DNA of 64,000 bases from Clostridiales bacterium (lineage in GTDB: Bacteria > Bacillota > Clostridia > Christensenellales > UBA3700): positions 70,752-134,751 of the forward strand of contig SVHF01000001.1 in the NCBI GenBank assembly GCA_015055975.1, written 5' to 3'. The notes under the pieces were generated by a model. It did no database searches. It saw only the letters and a list, made by a program, of their open reading frames with translations, and was not told where the DNA came from. Of this stretch, positions 20,767 through 30,034 are shown piece after piece. A program made the translations under genes and the position numbers. Every line of letters starts with the position of its first letter. Position 1 is the stretch's first letter.

Positions 20767-21621
20767 ATGGAAAATTTAGATTTGAAAGTTCAAGATTTAT
20801 ACCTAAAATATTTTGGTGGCTACCTAGGGGTTGACATGGTTTCATTTGAAACAAATGACTCTATTGCAATCCTTGGAAAATCTATGTCAGGAAAGACATC
20901 GCTTTTAAGATGTATTGCAGGCCTTGAAAAATATGAAGGAATTATTACTTCAAATGCTCAAAACCTTGCTTTTACTTTTGATTTAAATTCTCTTAAGAAA
21001 AATAAAAGCGCAAAAGATAATATTGCGTATCCATTAGTATTAAGAAAAGAAACAAATATTGATGATAAAGTTTTAAATATTGCAAAGCGTTTTAAAATCC
21101 AAGATATTCTTGATTTACCTATATCTAAATTAACAGATGCTGAAAAAAGATTAGTAATACTTTCTCGAACATTTGTTAGGGATGCAGATTTGTATCTATT
21201 AGATGATCCATTAAAAGATGTTGAAAATAGAGAAGAATATTTCAAGATATTGATGGATGTAATTAAGGATAAGAAAGTTATTTATGCAACAACAAATGTT
21301 GATGAAGCATTAAGCTTTAAAAACATACTTTGCATGGCATATAAAAAGGCTATTGGATTTGGAACAAAAGAAGAAATATTATTGCGTCCAAAAACAATAG
21401 ATGTTTTAAAACTATTTGGTGATATAAAAACAGTAAATATTGAACTTAAAAAAGATGGAGATAAATATTATATTGAATATGAAAATATTAAATATGATGT
21501 AAAAGCTCCAATAAGTGATATTTATCTAAATAGAGAAGTAGTGTTTGTTTTGGATGATAAAAAGCCAAAATTGGACATGTATTTTGATAAATCAACAGAA
21601 TATATAATATCGAGGGCATAA
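20767..21621 (+). CDS. Stand-alone ABC transporter ATP-binding protein with a degenerate signature motif
   Basis: Walker A GKSMSGKTS; Walker B ADLYLLDDP; LSGGQ replaced by LTDAEKR; no permease adjacent. Confidence 0.75.
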   Translation: MENLDLKVQDLYLKYFGGYLGVDMVSFETNDSIAILGKSMSGKTSLLRCIAGLEKYEGIITSNAQNLAFTFDLNSLKKNKSAKDNIAYPLVLRKETNIDDKVLNIAKRFKIQDILDLPISKLTDAEKRLVILSRTFVRDADLYLLDDPLKDVENREEYFKILMDVIKDKKVIYATTNVDEALSFKNILCMAYKKAIGFGTKEEILLRPKTIDVLKLFGDIKTVNIELKKDGDKYYIEYENIKYDVKAPISDIYLNREVVFVLDDKKPKLDMYFDKSTEYIISRA

Positions 21622-21622
21622 A

Positions 21623-23110
21623 ATGGACGACAATAAGATTGATGTTTTTCAAGATGAAGACACAAAACAAAAAGATATTTTTGTAGATTATTCTAATGAA
21701 CCTAAGAACCCAAAAGAAGTATCAACAAAAACGGCAGTGATTGCTATTGTTGCTACGTTCATAGTTTTGTTAATTATAGGCGCTGCATTTACTGCAGGAT
21801 TCTTTACTGCAAAATCAACAGGAATCGAAGGTGATATGCCACTTTTGGAAAAGGCTTATGAATATGTAAAATACTATTATTATCAAGATATTTCATTTAG
21901 CGAATTTCAAGAAACAGCATCTCTATATATGGTAAGCGCGTTAGATAAATTCTCAGGAGCTACATATGCACAAGTGCCAGCCGGAGAATATACATTTGGA
22001 TATGCAGAAAGTACAACGGATTATAATGAACATATTATAGCTAAAGTTGTTCAATCATCTCCTATGCAAGAGGCTATCGCAAAAACTAAGTGCTCAAGTC
22101 CAACATATACGCAAGGATCTTTATATAAATATGTTGAATATGCTGTTCAAGAAAATGTAGAAGAAAGCAAAATTAAAGTTGGAATAGGGGATAAATTAGT
22201 AGCTATAAGTTTTAATGGACTACAACCAATTTTTGTGGAAGGCTTATCAACTGATTCTATTAAATCTTTATTCTCTAGTGCAGATACAGATACATTTACG
22301 TTCTATTTTGCCCCATCTGACGGTGAAGGACATTATCCATATGATTATGTATATAAATATATTGTCACAAGAAGATTTGTAACAACAAAACATGCGTTTT
22401 TATATACTCCAGAAGAAATCGGGGATACAACAGGAACTACTGCCATGATAGTATTTGATTCATTCTCAGGATCTGCAATTAAAGACTTCCATGATTGTGC
22501 TCAAGCCTTCGTTGATGCGGGATACACAAAACTTATTTTAGATTTAAGAGCTAATGGCGGTGGAGACGAAGCTATATTGCAATATTTAGGTGGTTGCTTA
22601 ATTAAAGGCGCAGAAAAAGATGATAAGGATATAATAAAATATGTTAAGAATTCAGGAAAAGGTAAATTCGTAACTGAATATGTTAAATCGACAAAGGCTG
22701 GTACATTCGAAAGCGATGAAGAGGTAACGACATATAATGCAGTAAATCTTCCAGCTTTAGTTGAAGGATTTAATATGACTATTCTTTGCGATGGACATAC
22801 AGCATCTTCATCTGAAGCATTAATTGGAGCTTTGATGTATTACAATAATGCAGAAATTATAGGACGCACTACATATGGCAAGGGCGTAGGACAAGTTGTT
22901 ATTCGTTTTACAGAAAAATATGACTTGCTAATAACAAATGGTAAATACTATATTCCAACAGATTCAAATGGTGACGGAATAATAGAATGGGATACATGTA
23001 TTCATGGTGTTGGATTTATTCCAAAAGAAGAAAATACAATAGATAAAGTCGTTAGACCAATATCTACAGATAAAGCTATTAAAAGAGCGTTGACACTTTT
23101 AAATAGCTAA
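21623..23110 (+). CDS. S41 family (C-terminal-processing-like) membrane-anchored peptidase
   Basis: N-terminal TM; KLILDLRANGGGDEAILQYLGG; DGHTASSSEALIGAL; GRTTYGKGVGQ. Confidence 0.85.
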   Translation: MDDNKIDVFQDEDTKQKDIFVDYSNEPKNPKEVSTKTAVIAIVATFIVLLIIGAAFTAGFFTAKSTGIEGDMPLLEKAYEYVKYYYYQDISFSEFQETASLYMVSALDKFSGATYAQVPAGEYTFGYAESTTDYNEHIIAKVVQSSPMQEAIAKTKCSSPTYTQGSLYKYVEYAVQENVEESKIKVGIGDKLVAISFNGLQPIFVEGLSTDSIKSLFSSADTDTFTFYFAPSDGEGHYPYDYVYKYIVTRRFVTTKHAFLYTPEEIGDTTGTTAMIVFDSFSGSAIKDFHDCAQAFVDAGYTKLILDLRANGGGDEAILQYLGGCLIKGAEKDDKDIIKYVKNSGKGKFVTEYVKSTKAGTFESDEEVTTYNAVNLPALVEGFNMTILCDGHTASSSEALIGALMYYNNAEIIGRTTYGKGVGQVVIRFTEKYDLLITNGKYYIPTDSNGDGIIEWDTCIHGVGFIPKEENTIDKVVRPISTDKAIKRALTLLNS

Positions 23111-23129
23111 GACTATAATACTTATGACC

Positions 23130-23233
23130 TATTTAGGGATTTATTCCTAAATCGGCCTTGAAAATATGACTAAATCGATGAGGATTCGGAGAGTAAGTAA
23201 GATCAATATTCTGACTTATAACTCCGCTTTTGG
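23130..23233 (+). promoter_or_regulatory. Structured leader with antiterminator/terminator-like alternatives upstream of the TM1266-ABC operon
   Basis: Hairpin ATTTAGG/CCTAAAT; CGGAG...ACTCCG can pair internally, or ACTCCGC can pair with GGCGGAGT followed by TTTTTT. Confidence 0.6.
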
Positions 23234-23262
23234 CGGAGTTTTTTAATCCTAAGGAAGGCAAT

Positions 23263-23514
23263 ATGAGAAGAATTGGCGTAATTGGAATTGTTCTTAAAAA
23301 CAAAGAACATGTAAGCGAGGTAAACAAGCTTTTATCTGAATATTCAGATATCATCTTCGGTAGAATGGGAGTTCCAGATAAAGAATCAGGAATTAATACC
23401 ATTTCAATTATGGTTAAGGGAACTAATGAAGAAGTATCAGCTTTAACTGGAAGATTAGGAAGGCTTGATGATGTTTATGTAAAAAGTGCTTTAACAAGCA
23501 TGGAGGTTTTATAA
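23263..23514 (+). CDS. TM1266-family (iron-only hydrogenase system putative regulator) small protein
   Basis: MRRIGVIGIVLKNKEHVSEVNKLLSEYSDIIFGRMGVPDKESGINTISIMVKGTNEEVSALTGRLGRL; start at 23263 inside ORF 23230-23514. Confidence 0.75.
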   Translation: MRRIGVIGIVLKNKEHVSEVNKLLSEYSDIIFGRMGVPDKESGINTISIMVKGTNEEVSALTGRLGRLDDVYVKSALTSMEVL

Positions 23515-24513
23515 ATGAAAAAGGTTTTAATATCTTTATTAGTAGTTTTAGTAATACTAACAACAGTATTTGCATTTGCTTGCAATACAGAGAAAAAGCC
23601 AGAAGGTGAATACACAATCGTTTCTCCAGATGGCGCACCAGCTTTTGCGCTAGCATCATTTTTTGAACAACCAAATTCTGATGCAACATTTAAAGTAATA
23701 CCATCAATTGTTTCATCAACTTTAATTAAGGCAGAAGCAATTAAAGCAGACTTTGCTATCGTTCCTGCTAATATGGCAGCAATTTTATACAATCAGGGCG
23801 CTGAATATAAGATGGTAGCATCAGTTACAAACGGAAATATGTTCTTTGTATCAAATCATGAGAACACAACGTTTACGCTAAATGACTTAAAGGGTCATGT
23901 CCTATATTCAATCGGACAAGGTTCTGTTCCAGCATTCATTATGTTAAACATTCTTACAAATGCAGGAATTGAATGCGAAGTATCTGAAACTCCAGTTGAA
24001 GGCAAGGTTGCAATTCAATATGTAGCAGATGGCCCAGCATTAATTACAAAAGTTAAAACAGCAACAGGAACAGTATATGGAAATCTAGCTGAGCCTGCAG
24101 TTACAACATTTATGTCAAAGGGAGGATATAGAGTTGCTGATGTGCAAGAATTATGGAAAGAATCAACAGGATCTTCTATAAAGGGATTTGCTCAAGCTGT
24201 TTTAATTGCAAAGAAATCTATTTGTGATGAAAAGCCAGAAGTAGTAGATGCTGTTATAAATTCAATTAAGGGAAGCGAAACATTTATTGTTGAACACGCA
24301 GAAGAAGTAAGACAAGATATAAAGTCATATTATGAAGAAACATCTTTAAAGAATCCAATTACATCAGAAGTTGTACAAAACTGCAACGTTCATATATACA
24401 AAGCATCAGAAAACATTGACTACATTTTAGCAACTCTAAATGCAGCATATGCAATAAATTCACAATCAGTAGGAGGTAGCGTTCCAGCAAAGGATAGCGG
24501 ATTCTATTATTAA
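23515..24513 (+). CDS. ABC transporter substrate-binding lipoprotein (NMT1/THI5/SsuA-like)
   Basis: Lipobox FAFACN; FAIVPANMAAILYNQGAEYKMVASVTNGNMF. Confidence 0.8.
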   Translation: MKKVLISLLVVLVILTTVFAFACNTEKKPEGEYTIVSPDGAPAFALASFFEQPNSDATFKVIPSIVSSTLIKAEAIKADFAIVPANMAAILYNQGAEYKMVASVTNGNMFFVSNHENTTFTLNDLKGHVLYSIGQGSVPAFIMLNILTNAGIECEVSETPVEGKVAIQYVADGPALITKVKTATGTVYGNLAEPAVTTFMSKGGYRVADVQELWKESTGSSIKGFAQAVLIAKKSICDEKPEVVDAVINSIKGSETFIVEHAEEVRQDIKSYYEETSLKNPITSEVVQNCNVHIYKASENIDYILATLNAAYAINSQSVGGSVPAKDSGFYY

Positions 24514-25274
24514 TGAACAATAAGTCGATAAAGTATTTGGATATATTATTGCCATTTATAGCTCTAGGGATAGTAGTAGCCCTATGGGCTATTGTGGCTG
24601 CAGCTGTTGGCTCGCAGATAGTATTTCCATCACTTTTATCGACTCTAAAAGCATTATTTAATTTATTTGGCGAAGGGTCATTTTATGTATCTATTGGCAA
24701 TTCGCTACTTAGAGTTTTGATATCGTTTGTAATTTCATTTTTATTTGCTCTTATATTTGCAATCCTTTCTTCGCTTTTAAAAAATGTAGGGAAGGTTGTA
24801 TCAATACTTACATCAATAATGAGAACGATACCAACAATGTCAATAATTCTATTGGCGCTTATTTGGCTATCTACTTTAAATGCGCCAATGTTAGTTGCTA
24901 TTTTAGTAATCTTCCCATTGCAATATGCAGGACTTTTAAATGCAATTGTAAATGTTGATCCAAGATTGATTGAAATGGCAAAAATCTACAATGTTCCAAT
25001 TAAAAAGCAAATTCTAAATCTATATTTACCAGAAGCAGCACCTAGTGTATTTAGCACAATAAAATCAACAATATCTTTAAATGTGAAGTTAATTATAGCT
25101 GCTGAAGTTATGGCACAAACAAGAGCTTCTATGGGACTTCAAATGCAGCAAGCATCTATGTATCTTGAAATGGATGTATTATTTGCTTGGACTATTATTG
25201 CTGTTGTATTAGGACTTATTTTAGAAGGAATTGTAACTTTGGTCGAAAAACTAACAATAGGAGGCAAGAGATGA
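24513..25274 (+). CDS. ABC transporter permease
   Basis: BPD-type inner membrane signature MAKIYNVPIKKQILNLYLPEAAP. Confidence 0.85.
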   Translation: MNNKSIKYLDILLPFIALGIVVALWAIVAAAVGSQIVFPSLLSTLKALFNLFGEGSFYVSIGNSLLRVLISFVISFLFALIFAILSSLLKNVGKVVSILTSIMRTIPTMSIILLALIWLSTLNAPMLVAILVIFPLQYAGLLNAIVNVDPRLIEMAKIYNVPIKKQILNLYLPEAAPSVFSTIKSTISLNVKLIIAAEVMAQTRASMGLQMQQASMYLEMDVLFAWTIIAVVLGLILEGIVTLVEKLTIGGKR

Positions 25275-25942
25275 AGATTCAGAATCTAAAAGTATCTTTT
25301 AAAGACGTAAAAGTCTATGAAGATTTTTCAATAGATTTAGATAATAAAAAGATCACTTGTATCCTAGGGCCTTCGGGATGCGGTAAGACAACACTTTTGA
25401 ATGTATTAGCAAACAATGTTAAATTTGAAGGAAATGTATCCGATTTGGGAAAATTCGCATATGTTTTCCAAAATCCACGCTTAATTGAGTCAATAAGTGT
25501 TGAGGAGAATTTAAAATTCGTGCTAAATCCTCAAGATTATTCAAAGATTGATAAAGTGCTTGAAGATTTGGAAATTTTGGATTTAAAGAGTAAATATCCA
25601 GCTCAATTATCTGGTGGGCAAGCAAGTAGAGTAGCTATAGCTAGAGCTATTGTTTATAATCCTCAAATAATTCTTATGGATGAGCCATTTAAAGACTTAG
25701 ATATAATGCTTACAAAGAAACTTTTAGAATTATTTAGAGATTTAATTATCAAAAACGATTTAGGTGCTGTATATGTAACACATAATGTCGACGAGGCATT
25801 ATCTATTGCAGATAGAGTAATCGTTTTATCAAATTCTCCAGCAAATATTTTGTTGGATCTTCAAATTGATTCAGATCATAAAGATTTATCTTCAAAAGAG
25901 TTAAACGACGCAAGACAAAAAATATATAGTGCGCTATCTTGA
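25271..25942 (+). CDS. ABC transporter ATP-binding protein
   Basis: GPSGCGKTTLL; LSGGQASRVAIARA; ILMDEPFKDLD; ATGA overlap with the permease. Confidence 0.9.
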   Translation: MKIQNLKVSFKDVKVYEDFSIDLDNKKITCILGPSGCGKTTLLNVLANNVKFEGNVSDLGKFAYVFQNPRLIESISVEENLKFVLNPQDYSKIDKVLEDLEILDLKSKYPAQLSGGQASRVAIARAIVYNPQIILMDEPFKDLDIMLTKKLLELFRDLIIKNDLGAVYVTHNVDEALSIADRVIVLSNSPANILLDLQIDSDHKDLSSKELNDARQKIYSALS

Positions 25943-25976
25943 AATTTGATATAATTTCAATAGAGAGGGCATTATT

Positions 25977-26696
25977 ATGAAAGGATGTTTAATAACATTA
26001 TTAGTTATTTTAATTATTTTAATGATTCTGGTAACAGCAGCAGTTGTTGTGTTTTTCGGATTTGAAAAAGATATTCCAGAAGGTTTAGCACAAACAATTA
26101 GAGATGAGATTGCGGGAATGGGTAGTACAACGTTTAACGTTGATTATAATCTCGTTAACGAATTCGGCGATGTAAATTGCGTTGCCACAAATACAATATC
26201 TAACGCATCTGGTGAAATTGAATTCTATGGCAAAGTTGCAATGTCAAGAACTGGAAAAGACGCTACTTTAGTTGTTGATGCCAAGTTCTATGATAAAGAT
26301 GGAAATTTTGAAGAAGAACAAAAATATTATATTGAAGATGGAAAATATATGTTCTTATATAACGAAGAAAAATATGAAGTGTCAGAAGAAGAATGGAAAT
26401 ATAATATGCCAAAGTTCTTTGCACAATACATGCCATTTGAAGAGCAAGTAGACGAATCATATAAATTAGAAGGTGGCGAGTATTTAGAAAAATTCTCAAG
26501 AATCACACAAAAGGGTATGAATGTTAAGGTATTTGCTTATAATGGCGATGATGAATATGTAATGTCTCTAAGCTTAAAGACTGGATATACAGAATCTTAC
26601 AAGATGACATTATATACAAAAGAAGATGACAAAGTAGTTAGTAAGCAAGTTTTAGAATATGCGATTGATTTAGATTTATCTAAATTTGCTAAATAA
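25977..26696 (+). CDS. Hypothetical membrane-anchored protein
   Basis: 239 aa, N-terminal TM helix, extracellular beta-rich region; no family recognised. Confidence 0.6.
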   Translation: MKGCLITLLVILIILMILVTAAVVVFFGFEKDIPEGLAQTIRDEIAGMGSTTFNVDYNLVNEFGDVNCVATNTISNASGEIEFYGKVAMSRTGKDATLVVDAKFYDKDGNFEEEQKYYIEDGKYMFLYNEEKYEVSEEEWKYNMPKFFAQYMPFEEQVDESYKLEGGEYLEKFSRITQKGMNVKVFAYNGDDEYVMSLSLKTGYTESYKMTLYTKEDDKVVSKQVLEYAIDLDLSKFAK

Positions 26697-26778
26697 ATAT
26701 AAAATATTAAAAATTATATTTGCACATTTATAACTAAGTGTTATAATACTAGCAGTTGTTTTTAGGAGTGATAAAAAT

Positions 26779-27786
26779 ATGTCATTAGTTATACCAAAGT
26801 CTTATAAAAGCGCTCTAGACATTAGAGAGACAGAAAAGGCTATTAGAATTACAAGAGAATTATTCAAGGCTACACTTTGCAAAAAGTTAAATCTTGAAAG
26901 AGCTTCAGCTCCATTGTTTGTAAAAGCTGGTACAGGTATAAATGACGACTTAAACGGTATTGAAAGAGCAGTTGAATTTGATATTCTTCACATGCCAGGT
27001 GTTACTGCTCAAATCGTTCACTCACTAGCTAAATGGAAGAGAATCGCTCTAAAGAATTACGGATATAAAGTTGGCGAAGGTATTTATACTAACATGAATG
27101 CAATTCGCCGTGACGAAGAAACAGATAACCTTCACTCAATTTATGTTGACCAATGGGATTGGGAAAAAGTAATTGCAAGAAAGGATAGAACTCAAGATTA
27201 TTTGAAAGAAACAGTAAAGACAATCGTAGATATTGTTTGCGATGTTCAAGAAGAAGTTCAAAAGCAATTCCCAGCTTTAAAGAGAAAGTTAACTAGAGAA
27301 GTTACATTTATTACATCTCAAGAACTAGAAGATTTATATCCAGATCTAACACCAAAAGAAAGAGAAAATGCTTTTGCAAAAGAGCACAAGACAATCTTTA
27401 TTATGGAAATAGGTGATGTATTAAAGAGCGGTGAACCACATGATGGTAGAGCTCCAGATTATGACGATTGGAAGTTAAATGGAGATATTATCTTCTACAA
27501 TGAAATCCTAGATGAAGCATTTGAATTGTCATCAATGGGTATAAGAGTAGATGAAGTATCACTTCGTGAACAATTACAAAAGAGCGATCATGAAGATAGA
27601 TTAATGCTTCAATATGATAAGATGCTTGTAAATGGTGAATTGCCATTAACAATCGGTGGTGGTATTGGACAATCTAGACTATGTATGTTACTTCTAGAAA
27701 AGGCACACATCGGTGAAGTGCACGCATCAATCTGGCCAGATGAAATGGTTAAGACCTGTAAAGAAGCTGGCATCAACTTACTATAA
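26779..27786 (+). CDS. asnA: Aspartate-ammonia ligase
   Basis: APLFVKAGTGINDDLNGIERAVEFD; YTNMNAIRRDEETDNLHSIYVDQWDWEK; GGGIGQSRLCMLLL. Confidence 0.96.
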   Translation: MSLVIPKSYKSALDIRETEKAIRITRELFKATLCKKLNLERASAPLFVKAGTGINDDLNGIERAVEFDILHMPGVTAQIVHSLAKWKRIALKNYGYKVGEGIYTNMNAIRRDEETDNLHSIYVDQWDWEKVIARKDRTQDYLKETVKTIVDIVCDVQEEVQKQFPALKRKLTREVTFITSQELEDLYPDLTPKERENAFAKEHKTIFIMEIGDVLKSGEPHDGRAPDYDDWKLNGDIIFYNEILDEAFELSSMGIRVDEVSLREQLQKSDHEDRLMLQYDKMLVNGELPLTIGGGIGQSRLCMLLLEKAHIGEVHASIWPDEMVKTCKEAGINLL

Positions 27787-27792
27787 TAATCA

Positions 27793-27820
27793 AGGTGCAG
27801 TTCGCTGCACCTAATTTTTT
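27793..27820 (+). terminator. Rho-independent terminator after asnA
   Basis: AGGTGCAG-TTCG-CTGCACCT-AATTTTTT. Confidence 0.9.
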
Positions 27821-27822
27821 AT

Positions 27823-28359
27823 ATGGCATATATATTTAAAACAAATCCACACTATACTGCGTTAATAAAAAAGTGCATTTATGAATTAGATGCATTAAAT
27901 ATCCCTATATCTAAAGATATTTTGTTTAAAACCAATACAGGTTTTTCAAAATATGGGTTTTGTAAGAAAACTCCAAGAGGGGAAACCAATTTTGTTATTG
28001 CAATAAATAAGTGGTTTGAAAATGATTTGGATATTGAAGAAACTATAATGCATGAACTTGCACACACAATCGATGGTTGTTATAACCATGGTGCAAAATT
28101 TAAGCATTATGCAGAAATTATTAACCAAGAATATAACTTAAATATAACCGTTGTTGGAAGATATAAGCTAAACGAAAAAGCCTATAAAAACAAAGGTTCA
28201 AAAAGAAAGGTTTTTGAGCCAAAAGAACTAGATCCTAAAACAATGGTTTTAATGTATTGTCCAGGATGTCATAGACAATTTGTAATCAAAAAGACAGCTA
28301 TTAAATTCAATTCAAGATGGGTATGCAAAAGGTGTAACAAAAAACTTCTTTATGTTTAG
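27823..28359 (+). CDS. SprT-like zinc metalloprotease-fold protein
   Basis: MHELAHTIDGCYNHGAKFKHYAEII; C-terminal zinc ribbon CPGC...CKRC. Confidence 0.8.
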   Translation: MAYIFKTNPHYTALIKKCIYELDALNIPISKDILFKTNTGFSKYGFCKKTPRGETNFVIAINKWFENDLDIEETIMHELAHTIDGCYNHGAKFKHYAEIINQEYNLNITVVGRYKLNEKAYKNKGSKRKVFEPKELDPKTMVLMYCPGCHRQFVIKKTAIKFNSRWVCKRCNKKLLYV

Positions 28360-28440
28360 GCAAAAATAGGTATTTAATTTTACTAAATTAAGTAGTAGAA
28401 TTATATCGAAAGGGATAAATAAACTATAAGGAGGGAAATT

Positions 28441-29694
28441 ATGAGTTACAATGCATATGACAATTTTATTGCAGTTGTAGACAAGGCGGCTAAGGCCGTT
28501 GGTATGGATGAACAAGACTATATCCTGGTCAAGTATCCAGAAAGAGAGCTAAAAGTTTCAGTTCCAATTAAAATGGACGATGGCTCAGTTAAAGTTTTCG
28601 AAGGCTATAGAGTACAACATAGTTCTTCTCGTGGCCCATGTAAGGGCGGTATCAGATATCACCAAGATTCAGATATCAATGAAGTTAGAGCACTTGCTGC
28701 TTGGATGAGTTTTAAGTGTGCGGTTGTTAACATCCCATATGGTGGTGCTAAGGGCGCAATTAAAGTTGATCCAACCAAATTATCTAAGGGTGAATTAGAA
28801 AGATTGACTCGTAGATATACCGCAAGTATCCTACCAATTATCGGACCAGAAAAAGACATTCCTGCTCCAGATGTAAACACAAACGCTCAAGTTATGGACT
28901 GGATTATGGACACTTATTCAATGATGAGTGGCTATACTGTTCACGGAGTTGTTACAGGTAAGGATTTGGAAGTCGGTGGTTCTGTTGGTAGACCAGAAGC
29001 TACTGGTCGTGGAGTAACTATTATTACTTTACAACTTTTGAAGAAATTAAAATTAGACCCAAAGAATGTATCTGTTGTCATTCAAGGTCTTGGTAACGTT
29101 GGTGCTGCAGCAGCTAAATTCTTGCACGAAAATGGATGCAAGATTGTAGCAGTTTCAGATGTGTCTGGCGGTATTAGATGTGAAAATGGTCTAGATATTC
29201 CAAAGGTTTTGGCATTTGTCGATGGCAAAAAGAATCTTTTGAAAGATTATAAAGAGGATGGAGTGGAGCATATTGATAACAAAGAATTACTTGTGACAAA
29301 ATGTGACGTCCTTATCCCAGCTGCTATGGAAAACCAAATTACTAAGGATAATGCAAACGATATACAATGTAAATACATTGTAGAAGCAGCAAACGGACCA
29401 ACAACAGCAGAAGCTGATGAAATCATTGCAAAGCGTGGAATAATCTTAGTTCCAGATATCTTAGCTAACGCCGGTGGTGTTACAGTGTCATATTTTGAAT
29501 GGGTACAAAACCTACAATCTTTGACATGGGAATTAGAGGATGTTAACAAGATGCTAGAAAAGGTTATGATCAAAGCTTGGAATGAATTGGATTCTAACGC
29601 TACAAAGTGGGGATTAAACTATAGACTTGCAGCTTATGTTGAAGCTATAGAAAGAATCTCTAAGGCTAAACATTTAAGAGGAATGTTCCCTTGA
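28441..29694 (+). CDS. gdhA: Glu/Leu/Phe/Val dehydrogenase (glutamate dehydrogenase)
   Basis: GPCKGGIRYHQDSDINEVRALAAWMSFKCAVVNIPYGGAKGAI; VIQGLGNVGAAAA. Confidence 0.93.
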   Translation: MSYNAYDNFIAVVDKAAKAVGMDEQDYILVKYPERELKVSVPIKMDDGSVKVFEGYRVQHSSSRGPCKGGIRYHQDSDINEVRALAAWMSFKCAVVNIPYGGAKGAIKVDPTKLSKGELERLTRRYTASILPIIGPEKDIPAPDVNTNAQVMDWIMDTYSMMSGYTVHGVVTGKDLEVGGSVGRPEATGRGVTIITLQLLKKLKLDPKNVSVVIQGLGNVGAAAAKFLHENGCKIVAVSDVSGGIRCENGLDIPKVLAFVDGKKNLLKDYKEDGVEHIDNKELLVTKCDVLIPAAMENQITKDNANDIQCKYIVEAANGPTTAEADEIIAKRGIILVPDILANAGGVTVSYFEWVQNLQSLTWELEDVNKMLEKVMIKAWNELDSNATKWGLNYRLAAYVEAIERISKAKHLRGMFP

Positions 29695-29743
29695 TTTAGT
29701 TTAGCAAATCATTAATAACAATTTGATCCCTTGATTGTTATTT

Positions 29744-29772
29744 CGGCGCTCAAAAAAATGGGCGCCGAATTT
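29744..29772 (+). terminator. Terminator after gdhA
   Basis: CGGCGCTC...GGGCGCCG followed by AATTTATATTT. Confidence 0.75.
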
Positions 29773-29784
29773 ATATTTATTTAG

Positions 29785-29813
29785 TTGCAATGGGATTATT
29801 TAGTTGCTACAAT
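29785..29813 (+). promoter_or_regulatory. SigA-type promoter for an intergenic RNA
   Basis: TTGCAA-N17-TACAAT located between the gdhA terminator and the RNA. Confidence 0.65.
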
Positions 29814-29819
29814 ATGTTG

Positions 29820-30001
29820 AACACTAGAGGAAGTTTGCGGAAAACAATCGCAAGATTGGCCTACGAGGTAATACTTTCTGGCACGTGAAAACGCTAATGA
29901 CCGCAAATGGATAGGACTCTGGAGATATCTATCGATAAGGTGGAACCTGAAGGTGTAGACGTGGCATAACAGCACGAAATCTCTCAAGGAAAAAGACAGA
30001 G
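29820..30001 (+). ncRNA. Glycine-riboswitch-like RNA (probable tandem aptamers), orphan
   Basis: Second aptamer: CTCTGGAGAT...ACCTGAAGGTGTAGA...AAATCTCTCAAGGAAAAAGACAGAG matches the glycine core; upstream GCGG...CCGCAAATGGATAGGACTCTGG fits a divergent first aptamer. Confidence 0.6.
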
Positions 30002-30007
30002 GTGTTC

Positions 30008-30034
30008 ATGGCGGAGCAATCCGCCATTTTTTTT
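30008..30034 (+). terminator. Rho-independent terminator of the orphan RNA
   Basis: ATGGCGGA-GCAA-TCCGCCAT followed by eight T. Confidence 0.9.
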
